DNA of 59,519 nt, from NCBI RefSeq assembly GCF_946998835.1, contig NZ_CAMQAZ010000016.1, forward strand, positions 1 through 59,519, written 5' to 3'. Under the pieces are notes generated by a model. The model did no database searches, was not told the origin of the DNA, and was given only the letters and a program-made list of their open reading frames with translations. The translations under genes and the position numbers were made by a program. The stretch is from an uncultured Corynebacterium sp. GTDB taxonomy: Bacteria; Actinomycetota; Actinomycetes; Mycobacteriales; Mycobacteriaceae. The first letter of the stretch is position 1; the number at the start of each line of letters is the position of its first letter. Positions 8,551-17,965 of the stretch are shown here, one piece after another.

Positions 8551-9957
8551 ATGAGCGAGAAGAAGAACCGCGAAGATTCGACCGTCGGCCGCAATAACCC
8601 TGGTCGCGACGCTATCGGAGCGGCAATGCGGTTCATCACGTCGATTACTGGTTCGGACTTCGCCCAGAAGTACGACCTTCAGCCAAAGATCGACCGTGTG
8701 GTGTACCAGTCCACCAAGTCCGGTTTCAAGACCCTTGGTGCCGCTAACCGTCAGTTTAAGAAGATTTCCGGTTCCGGTAAGCCGGAGCGTCCGGCGGAGG
8801 AGGCCCAGGCTGCGCAGGAAGCCGCAGCTGAGGAGAAGGCAAAGCAGCTCTTCGACCTGACCCCGACCGAGGATCAGCAGATGATTGTCGAGACGGTGAA
8901 GGAGTTCGCTGAGTCCCGTCTGCGCGAGACCGCTTACAAGTCTGACCACGAGGCAACTCCGCCGGAGAACCTCGTCTCCGAGGCATCGGAGCTGGGTGTC
9001 ACCATGATTAACGTCCCGGAGGCTTTCGAGGGCATCGCTACTGGTGAGGACGTCACCACCAACGCTCTGGTGGCAGAGGCTCTGTCCTACGGCGACATGG
9101 GTCTGGCTCTGGCTGTGCTGGCTCCGGCCGGTGTCGCCGCCACTCTGACCGCGCACGGCTCCGACTCGCAGCAGAAGACCTACCTGCCGGCATTCGCTGG
9201 TGAGAACGTCCCGGCTGCCGCTGTCGTTCTCGCAGAGCCACGCCCGCTTTTCGACGCACGCAAGCCTGAAACCACCGCAAAGCGCGAGGGCGATTCGCTG
9301 GTCCTGAACGGTGTGAAGTCCTTCGTTCCGAACGCCGGTGCAGCTGAGCTTTTCGTCATTGGTGTTGAGCTCGAGGGCAAGCCGGCTTTGGTTATCGTCG
9401 AGTCCGACACTGAGGGCCTCCACGTAGAGGCTGACCCGTCGATGGGTCTGCGCGGTGCCGCACTGGGGCGAGTTGTTCTGAAGGATGTCAAGGTTCCGGC
9501 TGAGAACATTCTCGGTGGTGCCAGCACCTCTGCCGAGGAGCGCGAAGAGGCATACCTCGACATTCTGCGTCGCTCCCGCCTCGGTTGGGCTGCTCTTGCA
9601 ATGGGTACTTCCCAGGCAGTTCTCGACTACGTCATTCCTTACGTCAACGAGCGTCAGGCATTCGGCGAGCCGATTTCCCACCGCCAGGCAGTGGCCTTCA
9701 TGGTCGCTGACATCAAGATTGAGCTCGACGGTCTCCGCATGATTACCCTCCGCGGTGCTTCTCGTGCTGACCAGGGTCGCGGTTTCGCTCGCGAGGCAGC
9801 ACTGGCTAAGACCTTCGCCACTGAAAAGGGTATGAAGATTGGTTCCGACGGTGTGCAGCTGCTAGGTGGACACGGCTTCACCAAGGAGCACCCGGTTGAG
9901 CGTTGGTACCGTGACCTCCGCGCAATTGGCGTCGCCGAAGGCGTCGTCGTTCTGTAA
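8551..9957 (+). CDS. Acyl-CoA dehydrogenase (FadE24-like)
   Basis: An FAD-dependent dehydrogenase that would introduce the alpha-beta double bond into acyl-CoA (468 aa). It has an atypical N-terminal extension of about 105 residues rich in K, A and E. The usual fold follows: helical start at LTPTEDQQMIVETVKEFAE, a beta domain with VLNGVKSFVPNAGAAELFVIGV, and a helical C-terminus with RQAFGEPISHRQAVAFMVADI and LLGGHGFTKEHPVERWYRD. The catalytic-Glu position appears as GVAEGVVVL, and the chain ends there, shorter than most. ATG 8551 has AAAGG upstream and keeps the GlxR-like site outside the gene. Length and pairing resemble FadE24/FadE23 of M. tuberculosis (468 and about 401 aa, from memory); the pair may form a heteromer. 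Confidence 0.88.
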   Translation: MSEKKNREDSTVGRNNPGRDAIGAAMRFITSITGSDFAQKYDLQPKIDRVVYQSTKSGFKTLGAANRQFKKISGSGKPERPAEEAQAAQEAAAEEKAKQLFDLTPTEDQQMIVETVKEFAESRLRETAYKSDHEATPPENLVSEASELGVTMINVPEAFEGIATGEDVTTNALVAEALSYGDMGLALAVLAPAGVAATLTAHGSDSQQKTYLPAFAGENVPAAAVVLAEPRPLFDARKPETTAKREGDSLVLNGVKSFVPNAGAAELFVIGVELEGKPALVIVESDTEGLHVEADPSMGLRGAALGRVVLKDVKVPAENILGGASTSAEEREEAYLDILRRSRLGWAALAMGTSQAVLDYVIPYVNERQAFGEPISHRQAVAFMVADIKIELDGLRMITLRGASRADQGRGFAREAALAKTFATEKGMKIGSDGVQLLGGHGFTKEHPVERWYRDLRAIGVAEGVVVL

Positions 9958-9999
9958 ACCGCTAGATACTTCAGCCGAAAAGAATTAAGAGGAAAGAAA

Positions 10000-11211
10000 A
10001 TGATTAACCTCGAACTGCCGAAGTTCCTCAAGGCGGGCGCGTCCCAGTCGCATCAGGCCGCCGCTGAGATCTTCCGACCGATTTCCCGTAAGTACGATCT
10101 CGCTGAGCACGAGTACCCGAAGGAGCTCGACACCCTTGCCTCCATGATGGACGGCATGGCAGACGGTGGCCGTGGCTTCTCCGGTGCATCCGGCGGACGC
10201 GGCGATGAAAAGAAGGCGAAGCGCGCTGGCGTGAAAAACGGCGGCAACATGGCATCGCTGCTCAACGTTATTGAGACCTGCTGGGGTGACGTGGGTCTGA
10301 CCCTGTCCCTGCCGTACCAGGGTCTGGGTAACGCAGCTATTGCCGCAGTTGCTACTGATGAGCAGCTGGAGGCTTTCGGTAAGACCTGGGCTTCCATGGC
10401 TATTACCGAGCCGTCCTTCGGTTCTGACTCCTCCGCCGTTTCCACCACCGCCAAGCTCGATGGTGATGAGTACGTCATCAACGGTGAGAAGATCTTCGTC
10501 ACCGCTGGTGAGCGTTCCGACTCCGTCGTCGTGTGGGCGACTCTAGATAAGTCCAAGGGCCGCGCTGCCATCAAGTCCTTCCTGGTGAAGAAGGGCACCC
10601 CGGGCTTTACTGTTGAGCGCCTGGAGGAGAAGCTGGGTATTCGTTCCTCGGATACCGCTGTGCTGCGCCTGGACAACGTCCGCGTTCCGAAGGAGAACCT
10701 GCTGGGCTCCCCGGAGATTGATGTTAAGAAGTCCTTCGCGGGCGCAATGGCAACCTTCGACAACACGCGTCCGCTGGTTGCCGGTATGGCCATCGGTGTC
10801 TCCCGTGCTTCGCTGGAAGAGCTGCGTCGCATCTTGGAAGAGGCCGGCATTGAGATTGACTACGATGCACCGGCACACACCCAGAGCGCTGCTGCAGCTG
10901 AGTACCTGAAGCTGGAGTCCGATTGGGAGGCTGCTTACCTCCTGGCCCTGCGCGCTGCGTGGATGGCTGACAACAAGCAGCCGAATACCCTTGAGGCTTC
11001 TGAGTGTAAGGCGAAGGCAGGCCGTGCTGGCACCGAGATTTGCTTGCGTGCTGTTCAGCTGGCAGGCACCTTCGGTTACTCTGAGCGGAACCTGCTGGAG
11101 AAGTGGTCCCGCGACGTCAAGATCCTGGATATCTTCGAAGGTACCCAGCAGATTCAGCAGCTCGTCGTTGCTCGCCGCACCCTGGGGCTGTCTTCCAAGG
11201 AACTCAAGTAA
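10000..11211 (+). CDS. Acyl-CoA dehydrogenase (FadE23-like)
   Basis: Second dehydrogenase of the pair, 403 aa, 42 bp downstream of the first and preceded by AGAGGAAAG. It has standard landmarks: AITEPSFGSDSSAVSTTAKLDGDEYVINGEKIFVTAG for FAD and substrate binding, EEKLGIRSSDTAVLRLDNVRVPKENLLG, and a C-terminal WSRDVKILDIFEGTQQIQQ with the catalytic Glu in FEGT. The likely role is beta-oxidation of a specific acyl-CoA together with its neighbour. The promoter and the GlxR-type site are upstream of the first gene, so carbon-source control of both is a fair inference. The chain length or sterol-type substrate cannot be read from the sequence. Confidence 0.9.
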   Translation: MINLELPKFLKAGASQSHQAAAEIFRPISRKYDLAEHEYPKELDTLASMMDGMADGGRGFSGASGGRGDEKKAKRAGVKNGGNMASLLNVIETCWGDVGLTLSLPYQGLGNAAIAAVATDEQLEAFGKTWASMAITEPSFGSDSSAVSTTAKLDGDEYVINGEKIFVTAGERSDSVVVWATLDKSKGRAAIKSFLVKKGTPGFTVERLEEKLGIRSSDTAVLRLDNVRVPKENLLGSPEIDVKKSFAGAMATFDNTRPLVAGMAIGVSRASLEELRRILEEAGIEIDYDAPAHTQSAAAAEYLKLESDWEAAYLLALRAAWMADNKQPNTLEASECKAKAGRAGTEICLRAVQLAGTFGYSERNLLEKWSRDVKILDIFEGTQQIQQLVVARRTLGLSSKELK

Positions 11212-11287
11212 TTACAGTTTCAGAGCTATCTACATGCAGGTGAGCCGGTAAAAGTTCATCTGAGATGCTCAAGCCACATTTTTAAAA

Positions 11288-11326
11288 CACCGTCCAGCCA
11301 CCACTTGGCTAGGGCGGTGCTTTCTT
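11288..11326 (+). terminator. Intrinsic terminator after the dehydrogenase pair
   Basis: CACCGTCC pairs with GGGCGGTG (one G-T pair), the inner AGCCA pairs with TGGCT, and a U-rich tail (tttctt) follows. Confidence 0.75.
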
Positions 11327-11429
11327 GTGCGTGCTTTGGGGCTATACGTCCCTCGGTGGAGTCCTCGGTGGGGTAGCCCTATTTTCTGAGATTAGAGGGA
11401 AAGTTAATCTATTTTTCATCTTTAGGTTC

Positions 11430-11435
11430 TAGGCT
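11430..11435 (+). promoter_or_regulatory. -10 element of leaderless metallophosphoesterase gene
   Basis: TAGGCT ends 8 nt before ATG 11444. No Shine-Dalgarno sequence is present, so the mRNA is probably leaderless. Confidence 0.4.
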
Positions 11436-11443
11436 TTATTGCC

Positions 11444-12901
11444 ATGAGCATTTCCCGTCGGGCCTACCTCTCTGTTGCGACTCTCGCTGCAAGTTCAATG
11501 GCTGTTGCGAAAACCTCGGGAGCCTACGGTCTGGGATATGTCACGTCGGGGCTGGGACTTACCCAGTCAGATTCAAAGTCGTGGCAGGTTCTGGCCAGCG
11601 ACTTGGAAGTCATCACAGTCACGGACACGTCGGTCGCATTCACATGGGCCACGTATGCTCCGGGGGTGCAGACAGCGTACGGCTTCATTAAGCCGACCGT
11701 CCCTTCTGATGAACGGGTGCTGATCGGTCCGGTGGATTCGTCCCAATTGGAACTCGTGTACGAGGGTTACTCAGAGTCGGGTTACCACCACGTTGTCATT
11801 GATGGGTTGGAACCAGGTCGGGAGTATCGCTTTGAATGCTGGTCGCACAACTGCCGTGCGGTTCCGTCGCTGAATATCACCATGAGCAAAACTGCGCCGG
11901 AGAAAACAGGCGTCTTTAGCACTCTGCCAGCATTAACGGGTGCACATTTGGCAACGTTTGCCCTGACGAATGACACGCATATTGGTAAGCCCAATCACGA
12001 TGGCATTCGCATTGGTAACTTCGGTCTTTCCTCGAATCCGGGGGAGCAGCCCTTTCCTTCTATGCAGTTGCAGGGCTTGGTGGACACAGTTAAGGCCGCC
12101 GGGATTGAGACTCTCGTCGTCAATGGCGATTGCACGGATAGCAACCGCCCAGAGGAATATGACGAGCTCATCGGTATTTTGGATGGGTTTGGTGAGTTTG
12201 GAAAAGACTGGTTTGTCACCCGCGGTAACCACGACGTGCACCCGCCGGGGCTTCCAAATATCAACGGTTTCCGGGGGCGCGGTATCCGCAAGGGTAAGAC
12301 TGCTGTTCCGGATTATTTCAGCCAGCGGCTAGTGCCAACGCAGCAGCATTGGTCAACGCGTGTTGGCGAAGTGCGTCTCATTGGTGTTGATACTGCGGAG
12401 TTTGGTTTTGCAGGCGGCCGTATTGGTGAGCGCCAGATGCGTGCACTGCGTGCAGAGCTTGCGGAGGATCCAGAGCGGCCGACAATTTTGTTCGCACACC
12501 ATCCGTTTACTCAGGATGCGGTGCGTTCGCACTTCGGTGGTGAGGCGTTTATGGTGGAGGCGCAGCAGTCCAAGATTTTCCAGGAGATTCTCGCCGCCAC
12601 ACCGGGTGCTAAGGGAGTTTTCGCTGGCCATACGCACCGCAGTCGTCGTGGTGTTGCCGACTATGGGGCTACGGACTTCTGTGAGCGCGGCGCAGCATTG
12701 GGGTATCCGGGCGGCTATACGCAGATTCGAGTTCACACGGACGGCTATCAAATTAGCTACCACCGCACGACAACACCACAGTCGTTGTCGTGGTCCGCAA
12801 AGACTCGATGGTCGATGTTCGGGTTGGAACCGGAATTCATGCTGGGAAAGATTTCCGATCGAAATTACGTCAATTTCTTCAAGAACAAGGTTCCGCTCTG
12901 A
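11444..12901 (+). CDS. Tat-exported metallophosphoesterase, purple-acid-phosphatase-like
   Basis: A secreted calcineurin-type phosphoesterase of 485 aa. The N-terminus MSISRRAYLSVATLAASS is a twin-arginine signal, so the folded, metal-loaded enzyme would leave through Tat. Residues about 45-145 form a fibronectin-III-like domain (AFTWATYAPGVQTAYGF, VIDGLEPGREYRFECWSHN). The catalytic domain shows every metal-binding block: NDTHIG, NGDCTD, RGNHDVH, FAHHPF and GHTHRS. The two-domain layout is that of purple acid phosphatases. Its substrate is not defined; with PhoX in the same window, phosphate scavenging is plausible. No terminator is seen downstream. Confidence 0.87.
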   Translation: MSISRRAYLSVATLAASSMAVAKTSGAYGLGYVTSGLGLTQSDSKSWQVLASDLEVITVTDTSVAFTWATYAPGVQTAYGFIKPTVPSDERVLIGPVDSSQLELVYEGYSESGYHHVVIDGLEPGREYRFECWSHNCRAVPSLNITMSKTAPEKTGVFSTLPALTGAHLATFALTNDTHIGKPNHDGIRIGNFGLSSNPGEQPFPSMQLQGLVDTVKAAGIETLVVNGDCTDSNRPEEYDELIGILDGFGEFGKDWFVTRGNHDVHPPGLPNINGFRGRGIRKGKTAVPDYFSQRLVPTQQHWSTRVGEVRLIGVDTAEFGFAGGRIGERQMRALRAELAEDPERPTILFAHHPFTQDAVRSHFGGEAFMVEAQQSKIFQEILAATPGAKGVFAGHTHRSRRGVADYGATDFCERGAALGYPGGYTQIRVHTDGYQISYHRTTTPQSLSWSAKTRWSMFGLEPEFMLGKISDRNYVNFFKNKVPL

Positions 12902-12968
12902 ACTAGTTCTAGCGTGAATCAAGGGTACGCTGGGCAACAAATAGTGTTAATAGATAGTACGCAGTGGC

Positions 12969-13043
12969 GTGCACCATGAACATGCACCGTGGATACGCAC
13001 CGTGAATATCCATGAATACGTGCCATGGGTAATCGCCATGGGT
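12969..13043. repeat. Degenerate 13-bp tandem repeat, six units
   Basis: Units read GTGCACCATGAAC, ATGCACCGTGGAT, ACGCACCGTGAAT, ATCCATGAAT (10 bp), ACGTGCCATGGGT and AATCGCCATGGGT. They share a C-A/C-C-R-TG-R core and lie 76 bp before the next gene. Helical phasing is not exact (13 bp). Function unknown. Confidence 0.6.
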
Positions 13044-13119
13044 AAGAGCCTTCGCAAAGCTGCAACGTTATTGGCCGAGCACAGGTGTGCCTGTGAAGTA
13101 ATAAGGAATTTTTTAAGCG

Positions 13120-13947
13120 ATGACCGACCAGTACAACCCGCGTTCGTCCTCCCCGCAGGATTGGGAGCAGGACGGTTATGCAGCGTCTGCCTGGCAGCAG
13201 TCGCAGGGTGGGCCTCAGAGCCAGCCCCAGAATCAGTACCAGTACCAGCAGCCGGGGCCGAATCAGGGAGATTACACCCAGCAGTATCCGGCTTATCCGC
13301 AGGCTCCCGCGCCTGAGCAGAACAGCAACAACGGTCTGTATGTGGCTTTAGGCATTGTCGGTGTCGCGCTTGCCGCGGTTGTCGGCATTGGTGGTGCATA
13401 TTATCTGAGTAATTCCTCCGATAATTCCCCGCAGTCTCCCGATACGGTTGCGGCGGGGGATGCGTCGTCAAGCACTGCGTCTTCTGCACCGGCGGAGACG
13501 TACACGGAAACCTATACCCAGACCGCTGAGCCGGAAGCCACGAAGCAGCCGGAGACATCCACCACGAAGACAACCCAGAGGGGTAACTTCGGACTTCGCG
13601 CGTTTGGGATGGATCGCGATGATATCGATGCCGGCGGTTGGGTCGGAAGTAACGCGCGCTGCTCGGGCGGATATTACGCGCGTATGTTGGCGGAAACTCC
13701 GTCGGGTAAGGCCGTGATTTGCGAGAACTCCAATAACCGTCAACAGCGCCATTACATTGGGGACTTCAGCGAAATCTCGGATGCCCCGGATGCGTATAAG
13801 GTCGATAGTTTCTCCACGAACCGCGCGGTAGCGAAGAATGGGGTCTACACCTATACCGTCACCCCGAATGCAGTGACAGTGACCCGGGACGGCGAGGAAA
13901 TTTTCCGTGAATCCGTCACTGACTTCGGCGTTCTGAATGCTGGGTAG
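13120..13947 (+). CDS. Single-pass envelope protein with Gln/Pro-rich N-terminus
   Basis: I do not recognise a named family. The 275-aa protein has a cytoplasmic N-terminal ~70 residues very rich in Q, P, Y and G (QNQYQYQQPGPNQGDYTQQY). One transmembrane helix follows (about 73-97, LYVALGIVGVALAAVVGIGG). Next come a Ser/Thr/Glu/Pro-rich extracellular linker (about 100-150) and a C-terminal domain of about 120 residues with two Cys, in ARCSGG and VICENS, likely disulfide-bonded. Ribosome site AAGGA lies about 15 nt before the ATG. The layout resembles corynebacterial and mycobacterial exported proteins with a disordered cytosolic tail. A bidirectional terminator follows. Confidence 0.7.
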   Translation: MTDQYNPRSSSPQDWEQDGYAASAWQQSQGGPQSQPQNQYQYQQPGPNQGDYTQQYPAYPQAPAPEQNSNNGLYVALGIVGVALAAVVGIGGAYYLSNSSDNSPQSPDTVAAGDASSSTASSAPAETYTETYTQTAEPEATKQPETSTTKTTQRGNFGLRAFGMDRDDIDAGGWVGSNARCSGGYYARMLAETPSGKAVICENSNNRQQRHYIGDFSEISDAPDAYKVDSFSTNRAVAKNGVYTYTVTPNAVTVTRDGEEIFRESVTDFGVLNAG

Positions 13948-13974
13948 TCAGCTCTGAGCACTATCAGCGCAGGC

Positions 13975-14023
13975 AAAAGGACGCGGTGACTTCCACAGTA
14001 GGAAGTGCTTACCGCGTCCTTTT
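13975..14023. terminator. Bidirectional terminator between convergent genes
   Basis: AAAAGGACGCGGT pairs with ACCGCGTCCTTTT, with an inner CTTCC/GGAAG stem. It has A-runs and T-runs on both sides and serves the + strand gene ending at 13947 and the - strand acyl-CoA ligase ending at 14060. Confidence 0.85.
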
Positions 14024-14059
14024 CGCGGCTGCTGTTGGCTTTACGACGGTCCCAGCGAC

Positions 14060-15781
14060 CTAGGCCACCTTCTCCGCGGCATTCTCCCACGGCTTCGGCA
14101 GGAAGCGGGGAACAACCTTGCCGACTGCGTTACGTGGCAGTTCATCGAGGAACACGGTCTCGCGCGGAACAGCGAAACGGCTAAGTCGCTGCTTGACGAA
14201 TGTGCGAATCTGCTCATTGGTCAGGGCGCGGCCCTCCGGGGAGTCGTCGCGGACGACCCAGGCGACTAGTGCCTGGCCGAAGCGCTCATCCGGAACACCG
14301 GCGACTGCGCACTCGCGGACGCCCTCGAGCTGACTGAGTGCATCTTCGGTTTGACGGGGGAAGACATTCTCGCCGCCGGAGACAATCATGTCGTCCTCAC
14401 GGCCGGAGATGTAAAGCAGGCCATTTTCCATGCGGCCCAGGTCACCGGTGCATACCATGCCGTCGACGACCTGCTTGTCCGCGCCGGGGCGGGTGTAGCC
14501 CTCGTACAACATGTTGTTGCCGACGAAGATTCGACCGGTCTCGCCGTCGGAGACGCGGTTTCCGTCTTCGTCGAGAATCTGGACTCGGGTTCCCAGTGGT
14601 GCGCGACCTGCCGTGGTCGGGTTTTTCTTGAGTTCATCCGGGGTGGCGATAGTCGCCCAGCTGACCTCGGTGGAGCCGTACTGGTTGTAGAGAACCGGAC
14701 CGAAGCGCTCGAGGGTCTTTTTGACAATCCCCTCCGGAATCGCCGAACCACACGATGCGATGATCCTCAGCGATGTCGCCCCGATGTCGTAGTTGTCCGG
14801 GAGCACCTCAATCATGCGCTGCAGCATGGTTGGCACCACGAAAATGGTATGCGGCGAGTGCTGTTCGATGATGCGGAGGCTGTCGACTGGATCGAACTTC
14901 CGGCGCATGATCATGGTGGAACGCAGTGCGATGCACAGCTGCGCAGTCGCGAATCCCCAGGTGTGGAACAGCGGTGCCGCGAGGTATGCTGGGCGACGCT
15001 GGCGCAGCGGAATACGGCTCATGATGGAAGACGCGGGCGTCCAGCTGCGCGGCTCCGGACGCTTCGCACCCTTCGGGGTGCCGGTGGTGCCGGAAGTCAG
15101 AATAATAACGCGACCGCGACGGGGGCGGCGAGGTAACTCGGCAGTTGGCCAGTTAGCCGGCGGTGCGGTCTTCAGCATCTCCTGCATGGAGGTCCAGCCT
15201 TCACGGACGCAGGAGGTATCACCGTAGTTTTCGAACCACGACACAGCGACCGGGCACTCATCGAAGTCCTCCGGCAGCATGTGGGTGAATTCCTCATCAA
15301 TGAAGAGGAAGTCAATCTTCTGCTCGCGAATCACGGCCAGGGTCTGCTCAGCAGCGGCCCCGGTATTGAGCAGCACCAGATCGGTGCCGAGACGGCCATG
15401 AGCGCACAGCGCCATGATGAAACCGCGATGGTTGCGGGCCAGGACACCGATTCGGTTTCGCTGCTGAATATCGCCGTGGCGAAGTGCGCGTGCCAGGGCA
15501 GTGGAGCGCTCATGCAGCTCTTCGTAGGTCAGCGAGCCACCGTCATCGATGATGGCGGTGTGGTGAGGGTCGCGGCCGGCGGCAATGCCGAGGAGACCAG
15601 CTGGCAGGAAGTCCCAACGGTAGATGGAGGTCAGTGCCTTGCCGGCGGCACCGGGCCCCATCGAGCCGAGGACACCTGCCTGTGTTACCGGTGCGAGGCC
15701 GAGAACTAGATCAGAGGTAGCCCGCGAAGCTTTGCGCACTTTATTGAGAATCGAGGCCGGGGGATTAGATGTCATTGTCAC
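14060..15781 (-). CDS. Long-chain-fatty-acid--CoA ligase (FadD family)
   Basis: An ATP-dependent acyl-CoA synthetase of the ANL superfamily (573 aa), activating a fatty acid through an acyl-adenylate. The AMP-binding P-loop is ILTSGTTGTPKGAKR. Further core motifs are YNQYGSTEVSW, TGDLGRMENGLLYISGREDDMIVSGGENV and a C-terminal LPRNAVGKVVPRF, whose Lys completes adenylation. The GTG at 15781 has GGAAG 7 nt upstream; ATG 15775 is a close alternative. About 60 N-terminal residues precede the conserved fold. With the two acyl-CoA dehydrogenases nearby it would supply their substrate. Chain-length preference is unknown. Confidence 0.88.
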   Translation of the reverse strand: MTMTSNPPASILNKVRKASRATSDLVLGLAPVTQAGVLGSMGPGAAGKALTSIYRWDFLPAGLLGIAAGRDPHHTAIIDDGGSLTYEELHERSTALARALRHGDIQQRNRIGVLARNHRGFIMALCAHGRLGTDLVLLNTGAAAEQTLAVIREQKIDFLFIDEEFTHMLPEDFDECPVAVSWFENYGDTSCVREGWTSMQEMLKTAPPANWPTAELPRRPRRGRVIILTSGTTGTPKGAKRPEPRSWTPASSIMSRIPLRQRRPAYLAAPLFHTWGFATAQLCIALRSTMIMRRKFDPVDSLRIIEQHSPHTIFVVPTMLQRMIEVLPDNYDIGATSLRIIASCGSAIPEGIVKKTLERFGPVLYNQYGSTEVSWATIATPDELKKNPTTAGRAPLGTRVQILDEDGNRVSDGETGRIFVGNNMLYEGYTRPGADKQVVDGMVCTGDLGRMENGLLYISGREDDMIVSGGENVFPRQTEDALSQLEGVRECAVAGVPDERFGQALVAWVVRDDSPEGRALTNEQIRTFVKQRLSRFAVPRETVFLDELPRNAVGKVVPRFLPKPWENAAEKVA

Positions 15782-16033
15782 TCATCTTCCGTGGTCTATG
15801 TTCTGTGGTCTTCGGAGAGCCCTAAGTAGGCGAAACCGCATCATCGAAACCTCATCAGCAGGACCGCCGATTTAGTTTCTTTTGTAGCAAGAATAAGTGT
15901 CCCAGCTCACTTTTGTGTAGCTTTTGCAAAATTCTTTATCAGAAACGAATATTTGTGAAGAACAGCTCCATAACCAGCGAAGACGGTCAAAAACTGCAGG
16001 TTCGTCGTCCTCGATGTCGTGCTCCGAAAGCGG

Positions 16034-17791
16034 TTATCCAAAGGTCAATGAGTACGCGGTCATTGATTCCGGCATTTCAATCGTCAGGTTTCCAGACAGC
16101 GGCGAACCGTCCGTTGACCGCAAGAGGTCAATCGTTCCCGGCAATGTCATTGCGGGGAAAGTCGTGACCTTGCCGTTGTCATCCGTCACCTTCAGCTCAC
16201 CCTCGCCAGATGCCACGATCTGTACCAGCGCTGCGTAGTAGTTCAGGTGAATCTTTGCGCCGGGCCCAGCGGGCACAATCGACTGCCCCCGCAGTTCCCA
16301 CGGCCCTTCCAAGCTGTATCCCTTCTCAAAAGGATCACTGAACGCGAAGTTATGTGGTCCCGGTCGGTACTCGCGTGGGGGATTGCTGTAGAACTGAGCC
16401 CGATCAGTGCCCAGGTAGGTTTCCAGATTTCGGTCCTGCGTCGCAATCGGCTTGTCCGTGTCGTCGGCTTCGATAGGCGCAGGTAGGTCAATGCCCGGGT
16501 TCGCGTCGGCAAGCAGTTGGCGCACGACACGTTCGGTGGCGGAGTACTCGCCCTCGCCCTCATGAATCTGGCGAATTTGCCCCTGCGCATCAACTAGATA
16601 GTGGGCCGGCCAGTAGCGGTTGTTGAAGTTCGACCAGGTCAGGAACTCATTATCCAGTGCGACGGGGTAGTGAATCTTCTGCTCCTTCACCGCGGCAGCC
16701 ACGTTGGCTGGTTCGCGCTCGAAGCTGTATTCAGGCGCGTGGATGCCGACGACATTTAAGCCGTAGTCGCGGTAGTGGTCGTAGAGCTTAGTGATGTGCT
16801 CATTCGCTCGCTGGCAGTTGATACAGGCGTAGGCCCAGAAATCGACAAGCGTAATTGTTTGGACATCCCCCACCTTTTCCGGTCGCGCGGGATCCACGGG
16901 CGTATCCGTGTTGATCCAATTGGTCAGGCCTTCAAAAGCTGGCACCGGTCCGCAGTCCGCCGCCACTTTCGGGTCACCATTGCGGCAGTCCTTCAGGCTT
17001 GACGACGACGCGGAGCCAGAAGTGGCCCCGCCGATTCCGTCCAGTACATTCTGGGTGTTGTCCGAGGAATTGAACTTCTCTTGCACGCTGGCAGTCCAGT
17101 CTGGCAGCGTGCGTTGAAGCTGTGCCGGCACATCGGTGGCAATAGCCAACGCGAGAGCCAAAACGAGAGCTCCGGCCACCCGGGTAATTCCGGTGCGGTG
17201 CTTGGAGGCAAAGTCGGCCCGCTTCGACCACGCGGAGCCTGCCAGCGCGAAGAAGAATAGGGGCACGCAGGCGCCGAAGGCGAAGGAGAACGCCAAGATG
17301 ACTGTCTGCCAGCCGATCTTTCCGGTCGCTCCAGCGACTGTCACCGCTGCCAGCACCGGGCCCGCACACGGTGCATACACCGCTCCGAGGGCAAGACCAA
17401 TGCCGAAACCGGAGCTCCTCTTCGTCGAGCCATCGGGCTGCGTATCTTCGCTGGTGCGGTCGTAAATCCACGTCGGCACGCTAATGGCGGCAAAAGGTCG
17501 CTCTAGTAACTCGCCGAGCGAGGGAATCAGCATGCTGAGCCCCACAATCACTAGCAGCGCCACGCCAATCCATCGCAGCGTGCCGCTTGGCAGGCCCAAT
17601 GCTGATAGCGCAACGGTTCCGAGCAGAGTAATGGCCGTAAAACTCAAGGCGATGCCGAGCGCTACGAGAATTGGCTTGCGTTTGGCGTCGGCAGATACGG
17701 CCAGAACAATTGGCAGTACGGGCAGAATGCACGGAGACAAGCCCGTGACCAGGCCTCCGACAACGCCGATCAAGATCACTTCGGGGATCAT
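16034..17791 (-). CDS. dipZ: DipZ-like thiol-disulfide protein (CcdA + thioredoxin + C-terminal domain)
   Basis: A membrane redox protein of 585 aa. About six helices (residues 1-230) form a CcdA/DsbD-type electron carrier with paired Cys in GLSPCILPVLP and VYAPCAGPVLAA. An exported thioredoxin-like domain follows with active site WAYACINCQR (CxxC). The last ~140 residues form a beta-rich domain (HNFAFSDPFEKGYSLEGPW) known from mycobacterial DipZ. It should pass electrons from cytosolic thioredoxin to extracytoplasmic thiols. The start is backed by AAGGAG 8 nt upstream. It is divergent from a small lipoprotein, sigK and rskA; in M. tuberculosis dipZ lies with mpt83/mpt70 in the SigK regulon, so SigK control here is a good inference. 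Confidence 0.88.
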   Translation of the reverse strand: MIPEVILIGVVGGLVTGLSPCILPVLPIVLAVSADAKRKPILVALGIALSFTAITLLGTVALSALGLPSGTLRWIGVALLVIVGLSMLIPSLGELLERPFAAISVPTWIYDRTSEDTQPDGSTKRSSGFGIGLALGAVYAPCAGPVLAAVTVAGATGKIGWQTVILAFSFAFGACVPLFFFALAGSAWSKRADFASKHRTGITRVAGALVLALALAIATDVPAQLQRTLPDWTASVQEKFNSSDNTQNVLDGIGGATSGSASSSSLKDCRNGDPKVAADCGPVPAFEGLTNWINTDTPVDPARPEKVGDVQTITLVDFWAYACINCQRANEHITKLYDHYRDYGLNVVGIHAPEYSFEREPANVAAAVKEQKIHYPVALDNEFLTWSNFNNRYWPAHYLVDAQGQIRQIHEGEGEYSATERVVRQLLADANPGIDLPAPIEADDTDKPIATQDRNLETYLGTDRAQFYSNPPREYRPGPHNFAFSDPFEKGYSLEGPWELRGQSIVPAGPGAKIHLNYYAALVQIVASGEGELKVTDDNGKVTTFPAMTLPGTIDLLRSTDGSPLSGNLTIEMPESMTAYSLTFG

Positions 17792-17965
17792 GATTGTTCT
17801 CCTTTAAAACTTCGATTCATCCACCAATACGGACCGACCCCTGATAACGGATTGGGAAGTGGATAGTGTCCCCTGGAAAAAATTTTGAGAAAGATGTTCC
17901 AATCCAACTACGCGCTCGACTCCGTAGTAGAGGGTGAAGCTATTCGATACGACATAGGAGAAACT

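Noticed and set aside
12969..13316. 115-codon frame beginning in the 13-bp repeats
   Set aside because: The repeat period is not a multiple of three, and the frame overlaps a better supported gene at 13120 in another frame.
17885..17965. Longer N-terminus for the small lipoprotein
   Set aside because: It would bury the signal peptide behind 27 residues; AGGAG before ATG 17966 gives a normal lipoprotein.
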